Shown here: in pieces, positions 17,061-23,538 of the stretch
How positions within the stretch are numbered: the first letter of the stretch is position 1
Layout of the letters: each line of letters opens with the position of its first letter
Virus record (IMG/VR): IMGVR_UViG_3300048778_000586
Span: 1 to 51,556 of that record
Direction: 5' to 3' (one strand)
Length of the DNA: 51,556 bases
Origin: a virus
The notes under the pieces: model-generated
The model's database searches: none
What the model saw: only the letters and a program-made list of their open reading frames with translations
What the model was told of the DNA's origin: nothing
Position numbers and translations under genes: made by a program

Positions 17061-17425
17061 ACCCCTTTGACGCCCATGCCGAATCGCTCGCCCAGCTCCA
17101 GGAAGAACTGGGCACGCCCATCAATGGCAAGGCCGGCGGACAGATCATTTATCCCGCGCCCGGCGGCAAGGTGCTCGCCGCCATCGTCGGCGTGTTCGAG
17201 GCGCAGCAACGGTTGCGACCCGATGGCACCGGCTTTTCACCCTTCGTGAGCGGCACCGTATGGCTCCTGAAATCCTTGTGCGATCCGAACTGGACGTTCA
17301 AGAGCGGACAGTTTATGACCGTGACCGCCCCTGGCGGCGCCGCGCGCAACTGCAAAATCTTCACCGTCGAGGATAAATTCACCTTCTGGCAGATCGCCGT
17401 GGATGACCAAAGCCAGGCGGCGTGA
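17057..17425 (+). CDS. Head-tail joining protein candidate
   Basis: 122 aa. A GTG start at 17057 overlaps the stop of the HNH gene (GTGA), showing translational coupling. Length, beta-rich composition and position after the capsid genes are like the lambda FII or phage attachment proteins (about 117 aa): an N-terminal FDAHAESLAQLQEELG, a middle VLAAIVGVFE, and FKSGQFMTVTAPGG..CKIFTVED. Assignment is by size, position and vague similarity only. Confidence 0.5.
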   Translation: MNPFDAHAESLAQLQEELGTPINGKAGGQIIYPAPGGKVLAAIVGVFEAQQRLRPDGTGFSPFVSGTVWLLKSLCDPNWTFKSGQFMTVTAPGGAARNCKIFTVEDKFTFWQIAVDDQSQAA

Positions 17426-17580
17426 CGAAATGGTTGAGAGTTGAGGGTTGAATGTTGAGAGCCTGAATTTTCCCACCAGGTAGGTACGCATCGGCGATGC
17501 GTACGAATTCCCCACCAACTTTTCCCACCAAATCGCGCCGTTCAACCTTCAACTTTCAACTCTCAACCTTCAACCGTTTA
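17426..17580. repeat. Repeat block between head genes and the minus-strand operon
   Basis: Forward heptads (about 17429-17460), a GGTAGG-plus-palindrome element with arms TACGCATCG and CGATGCGTA at 17477-17503, two exact copies of TTTCCCACC (17468, 17521) and one near copy (17508), then reversed heptads (TTCAACCTTCAAC) to 17578. The heptads face each other at the junction of the plus- and minus-strand genes. No gene seen. Confidence 0.8.
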
Positions 17581-17793
17581 TCACGCCTTTCCCGCCGCCC
17601 GCCGCTTCCGCATCAACGCCGCCTGCTGCGGCCGGATCACATCCCGGCACCCCTCACAATGACCATACGGCTTGCCTGTGCGCTTGTTGAAATCGCGCGG
17701 ATCCCCACAGATGGGGCAGTTTCCCACCTCACGCTGCCGCGCCGCCCAATTCGCCTGCGGCGACCTCTTCTCGACTTGTTTTCTTTTTTTCAT
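17581..17793 (-). CDS. Small zinc-ribbon protein
   Basis: 70 aa, very basic, with one four-Cys zinc site: CPICG and CEGC separated by about 17 residues (NKRTGKPYGHCEGC). The flanks are rich in Arg and Lys (MKKRKQVEKRSPQANWAARQ), which suggests nucleic-acid binding. It is the last gene of the minus-strand accessory operon, downstream of the ligase gene. No precise family. Confidence 0.65.
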   Translation of the reverse strand: MKKRKQVEKRSPQANWAARQREVGNCPICGDPRDFNKRTGKPYGHCEGCRDVIRPQQAALMRKRRAAGKA

Positions 17794-17865
17794 TTAATAG
17801 TTGAATGTTGAATGTTGAATGTTGAGCGTTTTAGGTCTTTCAACCCTCAACCCCTCAACCCTCAT

Positions 17866-18693
17866 CTAATACTTCACCAGCCAGCTTGTCGCCGTGTCCC
17901 GACACACCCTCGGCTCCCTGATTTTCCCACCCGCCGTCAACCCGAACCCCTCCACCTTGATGATCGAACCCACCCGCACACGGTCGCATTTCCCACCGAG
18001 CAACGGCACCGACCCGCAATCACTGACGTGAATGTCAGGCCCTATTTTCCCACTCGGCGCGTAATCATGCAAAATCCCAATTTTTACCGATTGCGTCCCG
18101 CCGTTGAATCCCGTCACCACGCAATAAAACGTCTGCAACCGCTTGCAGGCCCACATTGGCGCGCCCCACGGCGCATCCCACGCCTTTGCCACCACCCCTT
18201 CGCCGCCGTCCGCCAGAACCGCCTCCAGGAATTCACCGCCATTTCCCATTTCCGCCAATATAATGGTAGGGCGCGATGTCCCTATCGCGCCGTCAGTCCC
18301 TCCAAAACACGCGCTCAACGCGCACAGTTGCGCCCAGCGCTCGCGCAACGGCCTCTCCCGCATGTCCACGCCACCCAGCGCCAATAAGTCAAAGGCGGCA
18401 TCGAAGCACGATTTCCCACCAGGTAGGGACGCATCGCCGATGCGGCCGAGCATTTTCAAGTCCCTTGGCGTAAAACTTCCCCCCGATTTCCAGCGCATCC
18501 GCTCAACCGCCAGCACCGCTGAAATTCCCACCACCGGCGCGAACTCACGCACCGCAAACTCGCCATCATACTTGCGCGTGAATTGGAAATTCCCACCACC
18601 GCGCCAGGCCAATCCCTCCGCCAGCGACACCATGATCTTCGGAGGCTTCTGGATTCTGACTTCTGGATTCTGACTTCTGGATTCAGTTTTCAT
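17866..18693 (-). CDS. ATP-dependent DNA ligase (phage-type) with three repeat-derived segments
   Basis: 275 aa from ATG 18693, chosen because GGTGGGA lies just upstream. It would seal nicks through a ligase-AMP intermediate. Motif I is KYDGE with nucleophile K41, FDLLAL at 101-106 is motif III, EGVVAK at 165-170 is motif IV and the motif V lysine is near K184 (ACKRLQTF). The C-terminal OB part ends with VGSIIKVEG and AGGKIREPR. Length is normal for minimal phage ligases. Repeats encode the start (RSQNPEVRIQK), RIGDASLPG at about 84-92 and GAIGTSRPT at 135-143 (palindrome at 18265-18291, exactly 27 bp). An alternative start is ATG 18633. The inserts lie in loops away from the motifs, so activity is plausible. 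Confidence 0.8.
   Translation of the reverse strand: MKTESRSQNPEVRIQKPPKIMVSLAEGLAWRGGGNFQFTRKYDGEFAVREFAPVVGISAVLAVERMRWKSGGSFTPRDLKMLGRIGDASLPGGKSCFDAAFDLLALGGVDMRERPLRERWAQLCALSACFGGTDGAIGTSRPTIILAEMGNGGEFLEAVLADGGEGVVAKAWDAPWGAPMWACKRLQTFYCVVTGFNGGTQSVKIGILHDYAPSGKIGPDIHVSDCGSVPLLGGKCDRVRVGSIIKVEGFGLTAGGKIREPRVCRDTATSWLVKY
18265..18291 (-). repeat. REP-type palindrome inside the ligase gene
   Basis: On the minus strand GGCGCGAT-AGGGAC-ATCGCGCC followed by CTACC; on the plus strand GGTAGG precedes the hairpin. 27 bp, in frame, read as GAIGTSRPT. Other copies: 26905-26931, 27657-27683, 27723-27749, 30944-30970, 34654-34682, 35651-35678, 50392-50418, a split copy at 49585-49641, and a variant at 41741-41768 where both arms changed together (GGAGCGAT with ATCGCTCC). 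Confidence 0.88.
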
Positions 18694-18806
18694 AATTTTC
18701 CCACCACCATTTAACCATTTAACCATTTAACAATTCACGAACCCATTTTCCCACCGTCAATATATTAGGCGACTATCCCCTGACGGCAAGTAGCCGCCAA
18801 ACAATC

Positions 18807-18896
18807 CTAACCCATCCGCGCCCGAAAGATGAAGTCCAGACAGGCCGCGTCGTCAGGGAATTGAGCGTCAAAATCCTTGAAATTATACGCGCTCAT
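18807..18896 (-). pseudogene. IS1595-family transposase remnant (N-terminal fragment)
   Basis: The 29-aa reading frame starting MSAYNFKDFDAQFPDDAACL, then DFIFRAR, matches the start of IS1595-type transposases, where FpdEeaCleyLfrxRWPxGfxCPxC is expected. The frame stops directly after FRARMG, and the zinc ribbon and catalytic domain are absent. It is therefore a truncated relic. The breakpoint sequence (18802-18823) is shared with the third promoter copy at 20968-20989, with one difference in 22 bases. Confidence 0.7.
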
Positions 18897-19098
18897 TTTG
18901 ACCTTTCGGCGGGTAGCTTGATGATTTGTCACACTCTTGCTGCATCCACTCCGCGAGCGTCTGATTGTGGAGTCGCGCCGTGCGGACATACCAGCCTTTG
19001 CGAGCCAGCGTTACCCGCAAGTGAATGTGGCCAGTGGCCGCCACGCCGTCTGTCAGGGGGCGGCCAACTGGATTGGTCGTTTTGGGCAAGTCGCTCAT
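18883..19098 (-). CDS. Small ribbon-helix-helix-like protein
   Basis: 71 aa. The stretch HIHLRVTLARKGWYVRTARL followed by QTLAEWMQQECDKSS has the strand-helix-helix pattern of small regulators (hydrophobic strand, then two helices with a central Trp). Such proteins repress promoters as dimers or tetramers; it could control the duplicated promoter upstream, but no evidence beyond proximity exists. The 3' end overlaps the IS1595 remnant by 14 bases. Confidence 0.5.
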   Translation of the reverse strand: MSDLPKTTNPVGRPLTDGVAATGHIHLRVTLARKGWYVRTARLHNQTLAEWMQQECDKSSSYPPKGQNERV

Positions 19099-19099
19099 G

Positions 19100-19297
19100 T
19101 TATTCGATTTCCTTGTATGATTTCACGTCGGACATCTTCATGCCCAATTTCCCCACGGCCTGCTCGATTGTTTTGCCCTCGGAAAAGTCCGTGAAATTTT
19201 GGTTGAACTCAATCCAAAATGTCATGGTGTCTCGGTCTTGGTTGAGTGCGCGGCAACAGGCCGTTCCTACCCGGTGGATTTGGTTTTCGATTGACAT
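19100..19297 (-). CDS. Small unknown protein
   Basis: 65 aa from ATG 19297 (the longer in-frame extension overlaps the upstream gene and is ignored). Contains MTFWIEFNQNFTDFSEGKTI, a short beta-hairpin-like start followed by a helix and KLGMKMSDVKSYKEIE. Starts four bases after the stop of the upstream gene and ends just before the next, so it is co-transcribed in the minus-strand operon. The pattern resembles small phage proteins of the replication or anti-host class; function unknown. Confidence 0.5.
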   Translation of the reverse strand: MSIENQIHRVGTACCRALNQDRDTMTFWIEFNQNFTDFSEGKTIEQAVGKLGMKMSDVKSYKEIE

Positions 19298-19301
19298 AAA
19301 T

Positions 19302-19997
19302 TTACTCCATTTCGGCGAGCAATTGAGAGGCCAAGCACATCGTGGACGGGTCGTCACCGTGATCGGTCTCAAGGCTCCGAGCGTTTCGGAGCGCCTCAAC
19401 ACATGCCGCGAGGTCTCCATCCGCTGCCGCCATGGAAGCCTCCTCAAGCACCTCGTCAATCTCGTCCATGTCGCGGCGGATACGCCTAGCCAAGGCCACC
19501 AGCCCCTCGCATTCATCCCACGACAGCTTGCCCTCGCCGTGCAGCATCAGGATGGCGTAATCATCGGTTTTTTCCGCGCAATGATTGATTTCCCTAACCT
19601 GCTCAAGGATGGACTCGATTTCGTCGGCCAAGGCGTCGCTCATGTCTTGCAGCCCCTCTTTTGAATCATCCTCGCTGCGCAGATAATCTATCCACGCCTG
19701 TATGTCCTCCTCGTCGCCTCGCGCCAGCGCGTCTGCGAGATCGTTAGGCTTGTCGTCGCAGCCGCCGAAATCGCCTTCGGACGGTCTATCCAGCGCGGCA
19801 AGCTGCTCTGTGCGCCATGTGCCAGAGTCGTTGCCGGCGTCCATCCAATCATAGTCCACGGCCTGCACGCAGATGTCGCCGTGCTCCTCGGTGCTGATGT
19901 GCGCGCCATAGCAGCTATACATTTCCGCCCCATCATCATGCGACACGTTGGGATTTTCGTGGAGTTTGAGCGTTTTGGAATCAAGGTCAATTTTCAT
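19302..19997 (-). CDS. Acidic unknown protein, first gene behind promoter copy 1
   Basis: 231 aa from ATG 19997. Strongly acidic (many Asp and Glu), helical in the C-terminal two thirds (DMSDALADEIESILEQVREI, RIRRDMDEIDEVLEEASMA). The N-terminus looks beta-rich (MKIDLDSKTLKLHENPN). High acidity could suggest DNA mimicry or protein inhibition, but no motif supports it. It lies directly downstream of a sigma70-like promoter with a hairpin leader. The role is unknown. Confidence 0.6.
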   Translation of the reverse strand: MKIDLDSKTLKLHENPNVSHDDGAEMYSCYGAHISTEEHGDICVQAVDYDWMDAGNDSGTWRTEQLAALDRPSEGDFGGCDDKPNDLADALARGDEEDIQAWIDYLRSEDDSKEGLQDMSDALADEIESILEQVREINHCAEKTDDYAILMLHGEGKLSWDECEGLVALARRIRRDMDEIDEVLEEASMAAADGDLAACVEALRNARSLETDHGDDPSTMCLASQLLAEME

Positions 19998-20156
19998 AAT
20001 TTTGCCTGTGTTATTTTCACTTCCCGGTTTCGCCGGGGCGATTGTCACTCTCTTGTGACTATGGACACGATACCCGATGGACTTGATTTTGTCAATCCTA
20101 ACACAGTATATTTATTTAACAAAAAGCATCAGCAAAATTGAACCATGGCACGCTCT
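19998..20156 (-). promoter_or_regulatory. Promoter cassette, copy 1
   Basis: On the minus strand: -35 TTGACA (20095-20090), 17-base spacer, -10 TATCGT (20072-20067). The leader contains a CCCGG-CGAAA-CCGGG hairpin (plus strand CCCGGTTTCGCCGGG) and then ACAGGCAAAATT before ATG 19997. Upstream of -35 lies a conserved block, TACTGTGTTAGGA and an AT-rich part, present in copies 2 and 3 as well. The conserved block may be an operator. Confidence 0.75.
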
Positions 20157-20188
20157 ATGCTTTGGGCAATGGACACCCCATTTCTTAT

Positions 20189-20449
20189 TTAGTCTTGCGG
20201 ATATGGGTCGAGTCCCGCTTCAATTGCTTCGGCTTCGGCGTTGGCTGCGGCGAGCGAAAGGGTGCCGGTCTGCTGGTAGTGACTGACGCCATCCGCAGCA
20301 TAGCCGGCACAATACCATCCGCCACCGTGCCAATATACGCCGACTTTTGCGCCTCGGAACGGTTTCTCATTTTTCGCGGTCGCCGGGGTTTGCGGTTTAA
20401 TTCCAAGCGGTGTCATTCCCGCCATTGCTTCAATTTGTGGTGTTTTCAT
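20189..20449 (-). CDS. Small unknown protein
   Basis: 86 aa, ATG at 20449. Aromatic and Gly-rich middle (GVYWHGGGWYCAGYAADGV) and Ala-rich end (AAANAEAEAIEAGLDPY). No known domain. It follows the gene at 20477-20803 by 27 bases and is probably expressed with it from promoter copy 2. Confidence 0.5.
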   Translation of the reverse strand: MKTPQIEAMAGMTPLGIKPQTPATAKNEKPFRGAKVGVYWHGGGWYCAGYAADGVSHYQQTGTLSLAAANAEAEAIEAGLDPYPQD

Positions 20450-20476
20450 ATTTTTTGGTTGTTGAATTTTGCGGGG

Positions 20477-20803
20477 TCAGTAATCGTGCTGGCATTGGGC
20501 ACAATCACTGGAGCGCGGATGCCCCTCAATGCTACCGCAGGAGCAGCCAGTCCATCCAGTGCGGCGCATCCGCTCATTGGTGCGCTGGCCAATAGTCGCA
20601 TAGCTGCCATATCGGCTCGCGCCGCCGGAGTATGCTTGTTTCGGGCCTGCTCCCGCTACGATTTTGCGGGCTTCATCGGCTTTTTCGGGGGCAACCATCC
20701 ATGCTTTTTCGTCGCCATTCCAGCGCGCTCCAATGGCTTTGAGCTGCTCTTTTACGGGGTAGGTATTTCCGGTGATTGCTACCAGATTTTCTGTCGTTGT
20801 CAT
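20477..20803 (-). CDS. Small plasmid/phage-type protein with Cys-rich end
   Basis: 108 aa. VAITGNTYPVKEQLKAIGAR followed by WNGDEKAWMV is a recurrent pattern in plasmid and phage proteins (ITGxTYPVKxxLKxxGGRWxxxxKxW), seen alone or attached to larger DNA-metabolism proteins. The C-terminus has CSCG and CAQC pairs that could bind zinc. The pattern is probably a small binding domain; precise function unknown. First gene of the minus-strand operon, directly behind promoter copy 2. Confidence 0.6.
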   Translation of the reverse strand: MTTTENLVAITGNTYPVKEQLKAIGARWNGDEKAWMVAPEKADEARKIVAGAGPKQAYSGGASRYGSYATIGQRTNERMRRTGWTGCSCGSIEGHPRSSDCAQCQHDY

Positions 20804-21060
20804 AATTTTGCCTGTGTTATTTTCACTTCCCGGTTTCGCCGGGGCGATGTCAACGTCTCATTGACTATGGACACGATACCCGATGGATGGATTTTGTCAA
20901 TCCTAACACAGTATATTTATTTAACAAAAAGCATCAGCAAAATTGAACCATGGCACGCGCAATGCTTCAATCCTAACCCATCCACGCCCTTTGTCAATCC
21001 TAACACAGTATATTTATTTAACAAAAAGCATCAGCAAAATTGAACCATGGCACGCGCAAT
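20804..21060 (-). promoter_or_regulatory. Promoter cassette, copy 2 and partial copy 3
   Basis: Copy 2: -35 TTGACA (20900-20895), 16-base spacer, -10 TATCGT (20878-20873), and the same leader hairpin and ACAGGCAAAATT before ATG 20803. A third copy of the upstream block with another TTGACA (20997-20992) follows; its -10 is weak (TAGGAT). The block from the -35 outwards is nearly identical in all three copies over roughly 65-70 bases. Confidence 0.7.
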
Positions 21061-21427
21061 GCTTCAATAAGGATTCTTTTTGCCAAAATCGTCCCGAAGG
21101 TAGTTACCGAACACCTACAATCAGGCGTGAATGCAGTGCGAAAAGCGTGTTACACAATTTTTAGGGTGATGAAAAACCAATAAAATCAACGGTTTAATGA
21201 TTGCTTTTCACTAAATTTGGATACGAACAGAAAAATAAGTGTGGTTTTGTTCAATGTTTACAATGGGTTTGTGATGGTTCGGTGAAATTAAAAGCGTGAA
21301 ACATGGTGATGATTTTGAGCAAAATTCGATTTGAAAAAAAGCAGTGCGATTTATTGAAAAAGGTTGTTGACTGGAAAATAAGTTTGTGTAGAATGGCTGC
21401 GCCGATTGGAAACCGGCACAAGTAGCG
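21061..21427 (+). promoter_or_regulatory. AT-rich intergenic region with a forward promoter
   Basis: About 370 bases without a gene, clearly more AT-rich than the rest, separating the minus-strand operon from plus-strand genes. A promoter can be read at TTGACT (21367-21372), 16-base spacer, TAGAAT (21389-21394). A ten-codon ORF (MAAPIGNRHK) follows and stops six bases before the next ATG, so a leader peptide is possible. The rest shows no repeats of the families seen elsewhere. Confidence 0.6.
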
Positions 21428-21571
21428 ATGAACCAAAATCATCCAATCAACCGAAATCTCAGTGCGTCTGCGGCTGCTCCGATGGGTTCACTTCACGTCC
21501 GTAAGGATGGCGTCGCTACGCCCGTTTCCACGGCCGCCGGCGCACTGAGATTTTGGAACGGCTTATCGTGA
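21428..21571 (+). other. 47-codon ORF over a long hairpin (structured RNA or small protein)
   Basis: ATG 21428 to TGA 21571 encodes MNQNHPINRNLSASAAAPMG and further, without a known domain. Within it a perfect 13-base inverted repeat, AAATCTCAGTGCG at 21454-21466 and its complement at 21541-21553, extends imperfectly inwards (GCGGC with GCCGC). The region begins about 30 bases after a good -10 box. A regulatory RNA, an attenuator-like leader or a small gene are all possible. Confidence 0.45.
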
Positions 21572-21584
21572 ATAAAAATTGAAT

Positions 21585-21863
21585 ATGGGATGGATATCAC
21601 AAAGAGCAAGAGTGAGGGGAACATCTCTCTATGACGAAGGCCCAAAGCGCAAAGGGCCGCTCCGTAAAATCGTTGAGCGCGTTTTTGTCGGCACAACTGA
21701 TTTTTTCGGGAATGATGTGGGATGGCTTGAATGCGGACACTTTTGCGAACGGATGTATGGAAACCAAAGAGCAATCTGCACGAAATGTAAGTTAGGTGCT
21801 CCAAAAGATGCGCGCGGCAAGGATGGATGGCCGAAATCCACCAAACGGCGCGTGAAGAAATAG
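21585..21863 (+). CDS. Small zinc-binding protein
   Basis: 92 aa from ATG 21585. Basic, with WLECGHFCERM and ICTKCKLG providing Cys/His ligands for one zinc ion. The ends are rich in Arg and Lys (KDGWPKSTKRRVKK). Co-directional with the metallopeptidase gene that starts 13 bases later. No specific family. Confidence 0.6.
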   Translation: MGWISQRARVRGTSLYDEGPKRKGPLRKIVERVFVGTTDFFGNDVGWLECGHFCERMYGNQRAICTKCKLGAPKDARGKDGWPKSTKRRVKK

Positions 21864-21875
21864 GTTCTCAAATTT

Positions 21876-22418
21876 ATGGCGACATTCAAATTGTGCGACG
21901 GATCGGTGCAGAAGATGGCCAATTCCATCCTCTGCGAGTTTGAACCTCACAAGCCCCTGCTCCAACACCGGGTCAAAATCGAATTCATTTTCGCCTACGC
22001 CTCGGTCAACGAGAAGAGTGCCAAGATCAGCAACGCCATCACCCGTAACGGTGTCCGGTGCCTGGGCATCTCCAGGATCATTCCGACGAAGGACCGGATC
22101 GCCGGGCGCGGCGATGCCGAGGTGACGTTGGACGGCGATTGGTGGAAAGACGCCAATAACCAAAAGCGTCGCGCGTTGCTGGACCATGAACTTCATCATG
22201 TGGCCATACAGCTCAAGGGCGGATTGCCCGTGACCGATGACGCGGGCCGTCCCAAGCTGACCATGCGGAGACATGATTACGATTTCGGCTGGTTCACGAT
22301 CATCGCCCAGCGTCATGGGAATTTCAGCATCGAGGTGGAACAGGCCAATAGAATTCTCATGGAACAGGGTGAATTTTATTTTCCGAAATTAAACCGGAAG
22401 CAATCCAACAAAGGTTGA
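21876..22418 (+). CDS. Putative phage metallopeptidase
   Basis: 180 aa. LLDHELHHVAIQ provides an HExxH zinc-peptidase site (H104, E105, H108) with candidate third ligands in RRHDYDFGWF (H133/D134). The arrangement (Arg/Lys-rich helix, DHELHH about residue 103, RHDYxF about 130) matches the putative phage metallopeptidase family found in early phage regions. The natural substrate is unknown; it could process a host or phage protein. Length is normal for the family. Confidence 0.82.
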   Translation: MATFKLCDGSVQKMANSILCEFEPHKPLLQHRVKIEFIFAYASVNEKSAKISNAITRNGVRCLGISRIIPTKDRIAGRGDAEVTLDGDWWKDANNQKRRALLDHELHHVAIQLKGGLPVTDDAGRPKLTMRRHDYDFGWFTIIAQRHGNFSIEVEQANRILMEQGEFYFPKLNRKQSNKG

Positions 22419-22435
22419 ACCGTTAAGACGATAGG

Positions 22436-22678
22436 ATGAATGAGAATGTTCCATCGCTGGAGAGTAGCAATACCATCTCTTCAGGAGTTGCGGCCGGATG
22501 TGAGGCAGAACCCGTTCAAGTTCATCCAGCGATGGTCACATGCCTTGATTGTGGCGTTGAACATCAGGCGGACAAGGAATGTTGGATTTGTGGGCCGGTG
22601 TCCCGAGCGTTTGTCAACTTCCGTAAAAATAAACGCGAATATGCCATGACAATGTCGGCAAGCCGCGAAGAAGGATAA
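22436..22678 (+). CDS. Small zinc-ribbon protein
   Basis: 80 aa. CLDCG and CWICGP form a four-Cys zinc site, followed by a basic helix (FRKNKREYAM). The CGPVSRAF end is similar to CGPVARAL in the capsid fusion protein (CADCGPVARAL) and to CGP in the 31481 protein, so a related ribbon recurs in this phage. The stop TAA touches the ATG of the next gene, showing coupling. Confidence 0.62.
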   Translation: MNENVPSLESSNTISSGVAAGCEAEPVQVHPAMVTCLDCGVEHQADKECWICGPVSRAFVNFRKNKREYAMTMSASREEG

Positions 22679-23275
22679 ATGCCAAACCCATTTTTAATGC
22701 GGGATTGGACGGACAGCATACCGGTCAACGATCTGGATGCCCTGGCCGAGCGATTTTTTTGCAGGTTGATGATGAAGGCTGATGATTACGGAAGATTCCA
22801 TGCGGAACCGCGTTTGCTGAAGTCCGCCCTCTTCCCTCTGTTGGCTCAAATACGCGACACCGACATACCCCGCTGGATCGCTGCGTGCGAGAAGGCCGGA
22901 TTGGTTCGTTGTTACGTTGCGGCCAATGGCCGGAAATTCATTGAGGTGCTGAGGTTCGGGCAGCGGCGAAAGTGGATGAAGTCCGAGCATCCACCTCCTG
23001 AAGAACAACAAATTCTCCTGCTCCAAAAATCTGATGAAAATAAATATAGAAGTAGAAGAGGGGTAGAAGAGAAGGCGAAGCAGGACGCTTCGCCCCCCCT
23101 TTCCATAATGATAAGAGCAGAAAAGGCATTAGACCGCGTGGAGTCCAGGATGAAACAAATCCGGGTGTTGAAACCTGCCAATGGATGGGAGGCTGGCAGC
23201 GGTTTGCTTGCTGAATTGAAACTGCTCAAGGCGGAGCGAATAAAACTTTTGGATAAACTGGGGTTTCCAGCGTGA
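22679..23275 (+). CDS. Replication-type winged-helix protein
   Basis: 198 aa. The N-terminal 100 residues (FLMRDWTDSIPVND..AERFFCRLMMKADDYGRFHAEPRLL) follow the pattern of phage replication initiator or replisome-organiser N-terminal domains, which start with a decision about size, DDYGR and a winged helix that binds DNA. The second half is charged and helical (MIRAEKALDRVESRMKQIRV) and may bind a helicase loader. It starts directly on the previous stop. The replication role is inferred from the pattern. Confidence 0.6.
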   Translation: MPNPFLMRDWTDSIPVNDLDALAERFFCRLMMKADDYGRFHAEPRLLKSALFPLLAQIRDTDIPRWIAACEKAGLVRCYVAANGRKFIEVLRFGQRRKWMKSEHPPPEEQQILLLQKSDENKYRSRRGVEEKAKQDASPPLSIMIRAEKALDRVESRMKQIRVLKPANGWEAGSGLLAELKLLKAERIKLLDKLGFPA

Positions 23276-23281
23276 AAACGG

Positions 23282-23470
23282 ATGAATAAACCACATGTAT
23301 TTGGTAGAATATCGTCCGGGGCCACGCCATTTGAGCGCGTGGCGGCTGGCGCCGGCAGTGCTGCGGACTGGGAACTTGTCGAGCAACAAAATCGGCAGCA
23401 TCAGCAATGGCTCAAATCAAAGGCTGGCAAGAGATGGTTAAAATCTCAACGGCGGGAATTAAAGGCGTGA
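23282..23470 (+). CDS. Small basic protein
   Basis: 62 aa, hydrophilic and basic, helical C-terminus (QQNRQHQQWLKSKAGKRWL). No family. It is seven bases after the replication-type gene and probably translated from the same message. A CATGCTTCG..CTACGCAGGG element at about 23509-23532 follows it. Confidence 0.5.
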   Translation: MNKPHVFGRISSGATPFERVAAGAGSAADWELVEQQNRQHQQWLKSKAGKRWLKSQRRELKA

Positions 23471-23538
23471 ACAACAGCCACCTTTGACTGAGGGGAGTTT
23501 TTGCCCATGCTTCGTTCTGAACTACGCAGGGTAAATTT

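Larger units (their letters stand above)
17468..18755 (-). repeat. Cluster of GGTGGGAAA nonamers
   Basis: TTTCCCACC on the plus strand (GGTGGGAAA on the coding strand) occurs exactly at 17468, 17521, 17720, 17923, 17989, 18412, 18697 and 18747. One-mismatch copies are at 17508, 18046, 18524 and 18589. All have one orientation. Some are between genes, others inside the ligase and zinc-ribbon genes, usually read as GGK. I noticed no comparable cluster elsewhere in the window. Confidence 0.7.

Noticed and set aside
17866-18726. Long plus-strand ORFs opposite the ligase gene
   Set aside because: They are shadows: the minus-strand frame has all ligase motifs, while the plus-strand translations are low-complexity Arg/Pro-rich chains.
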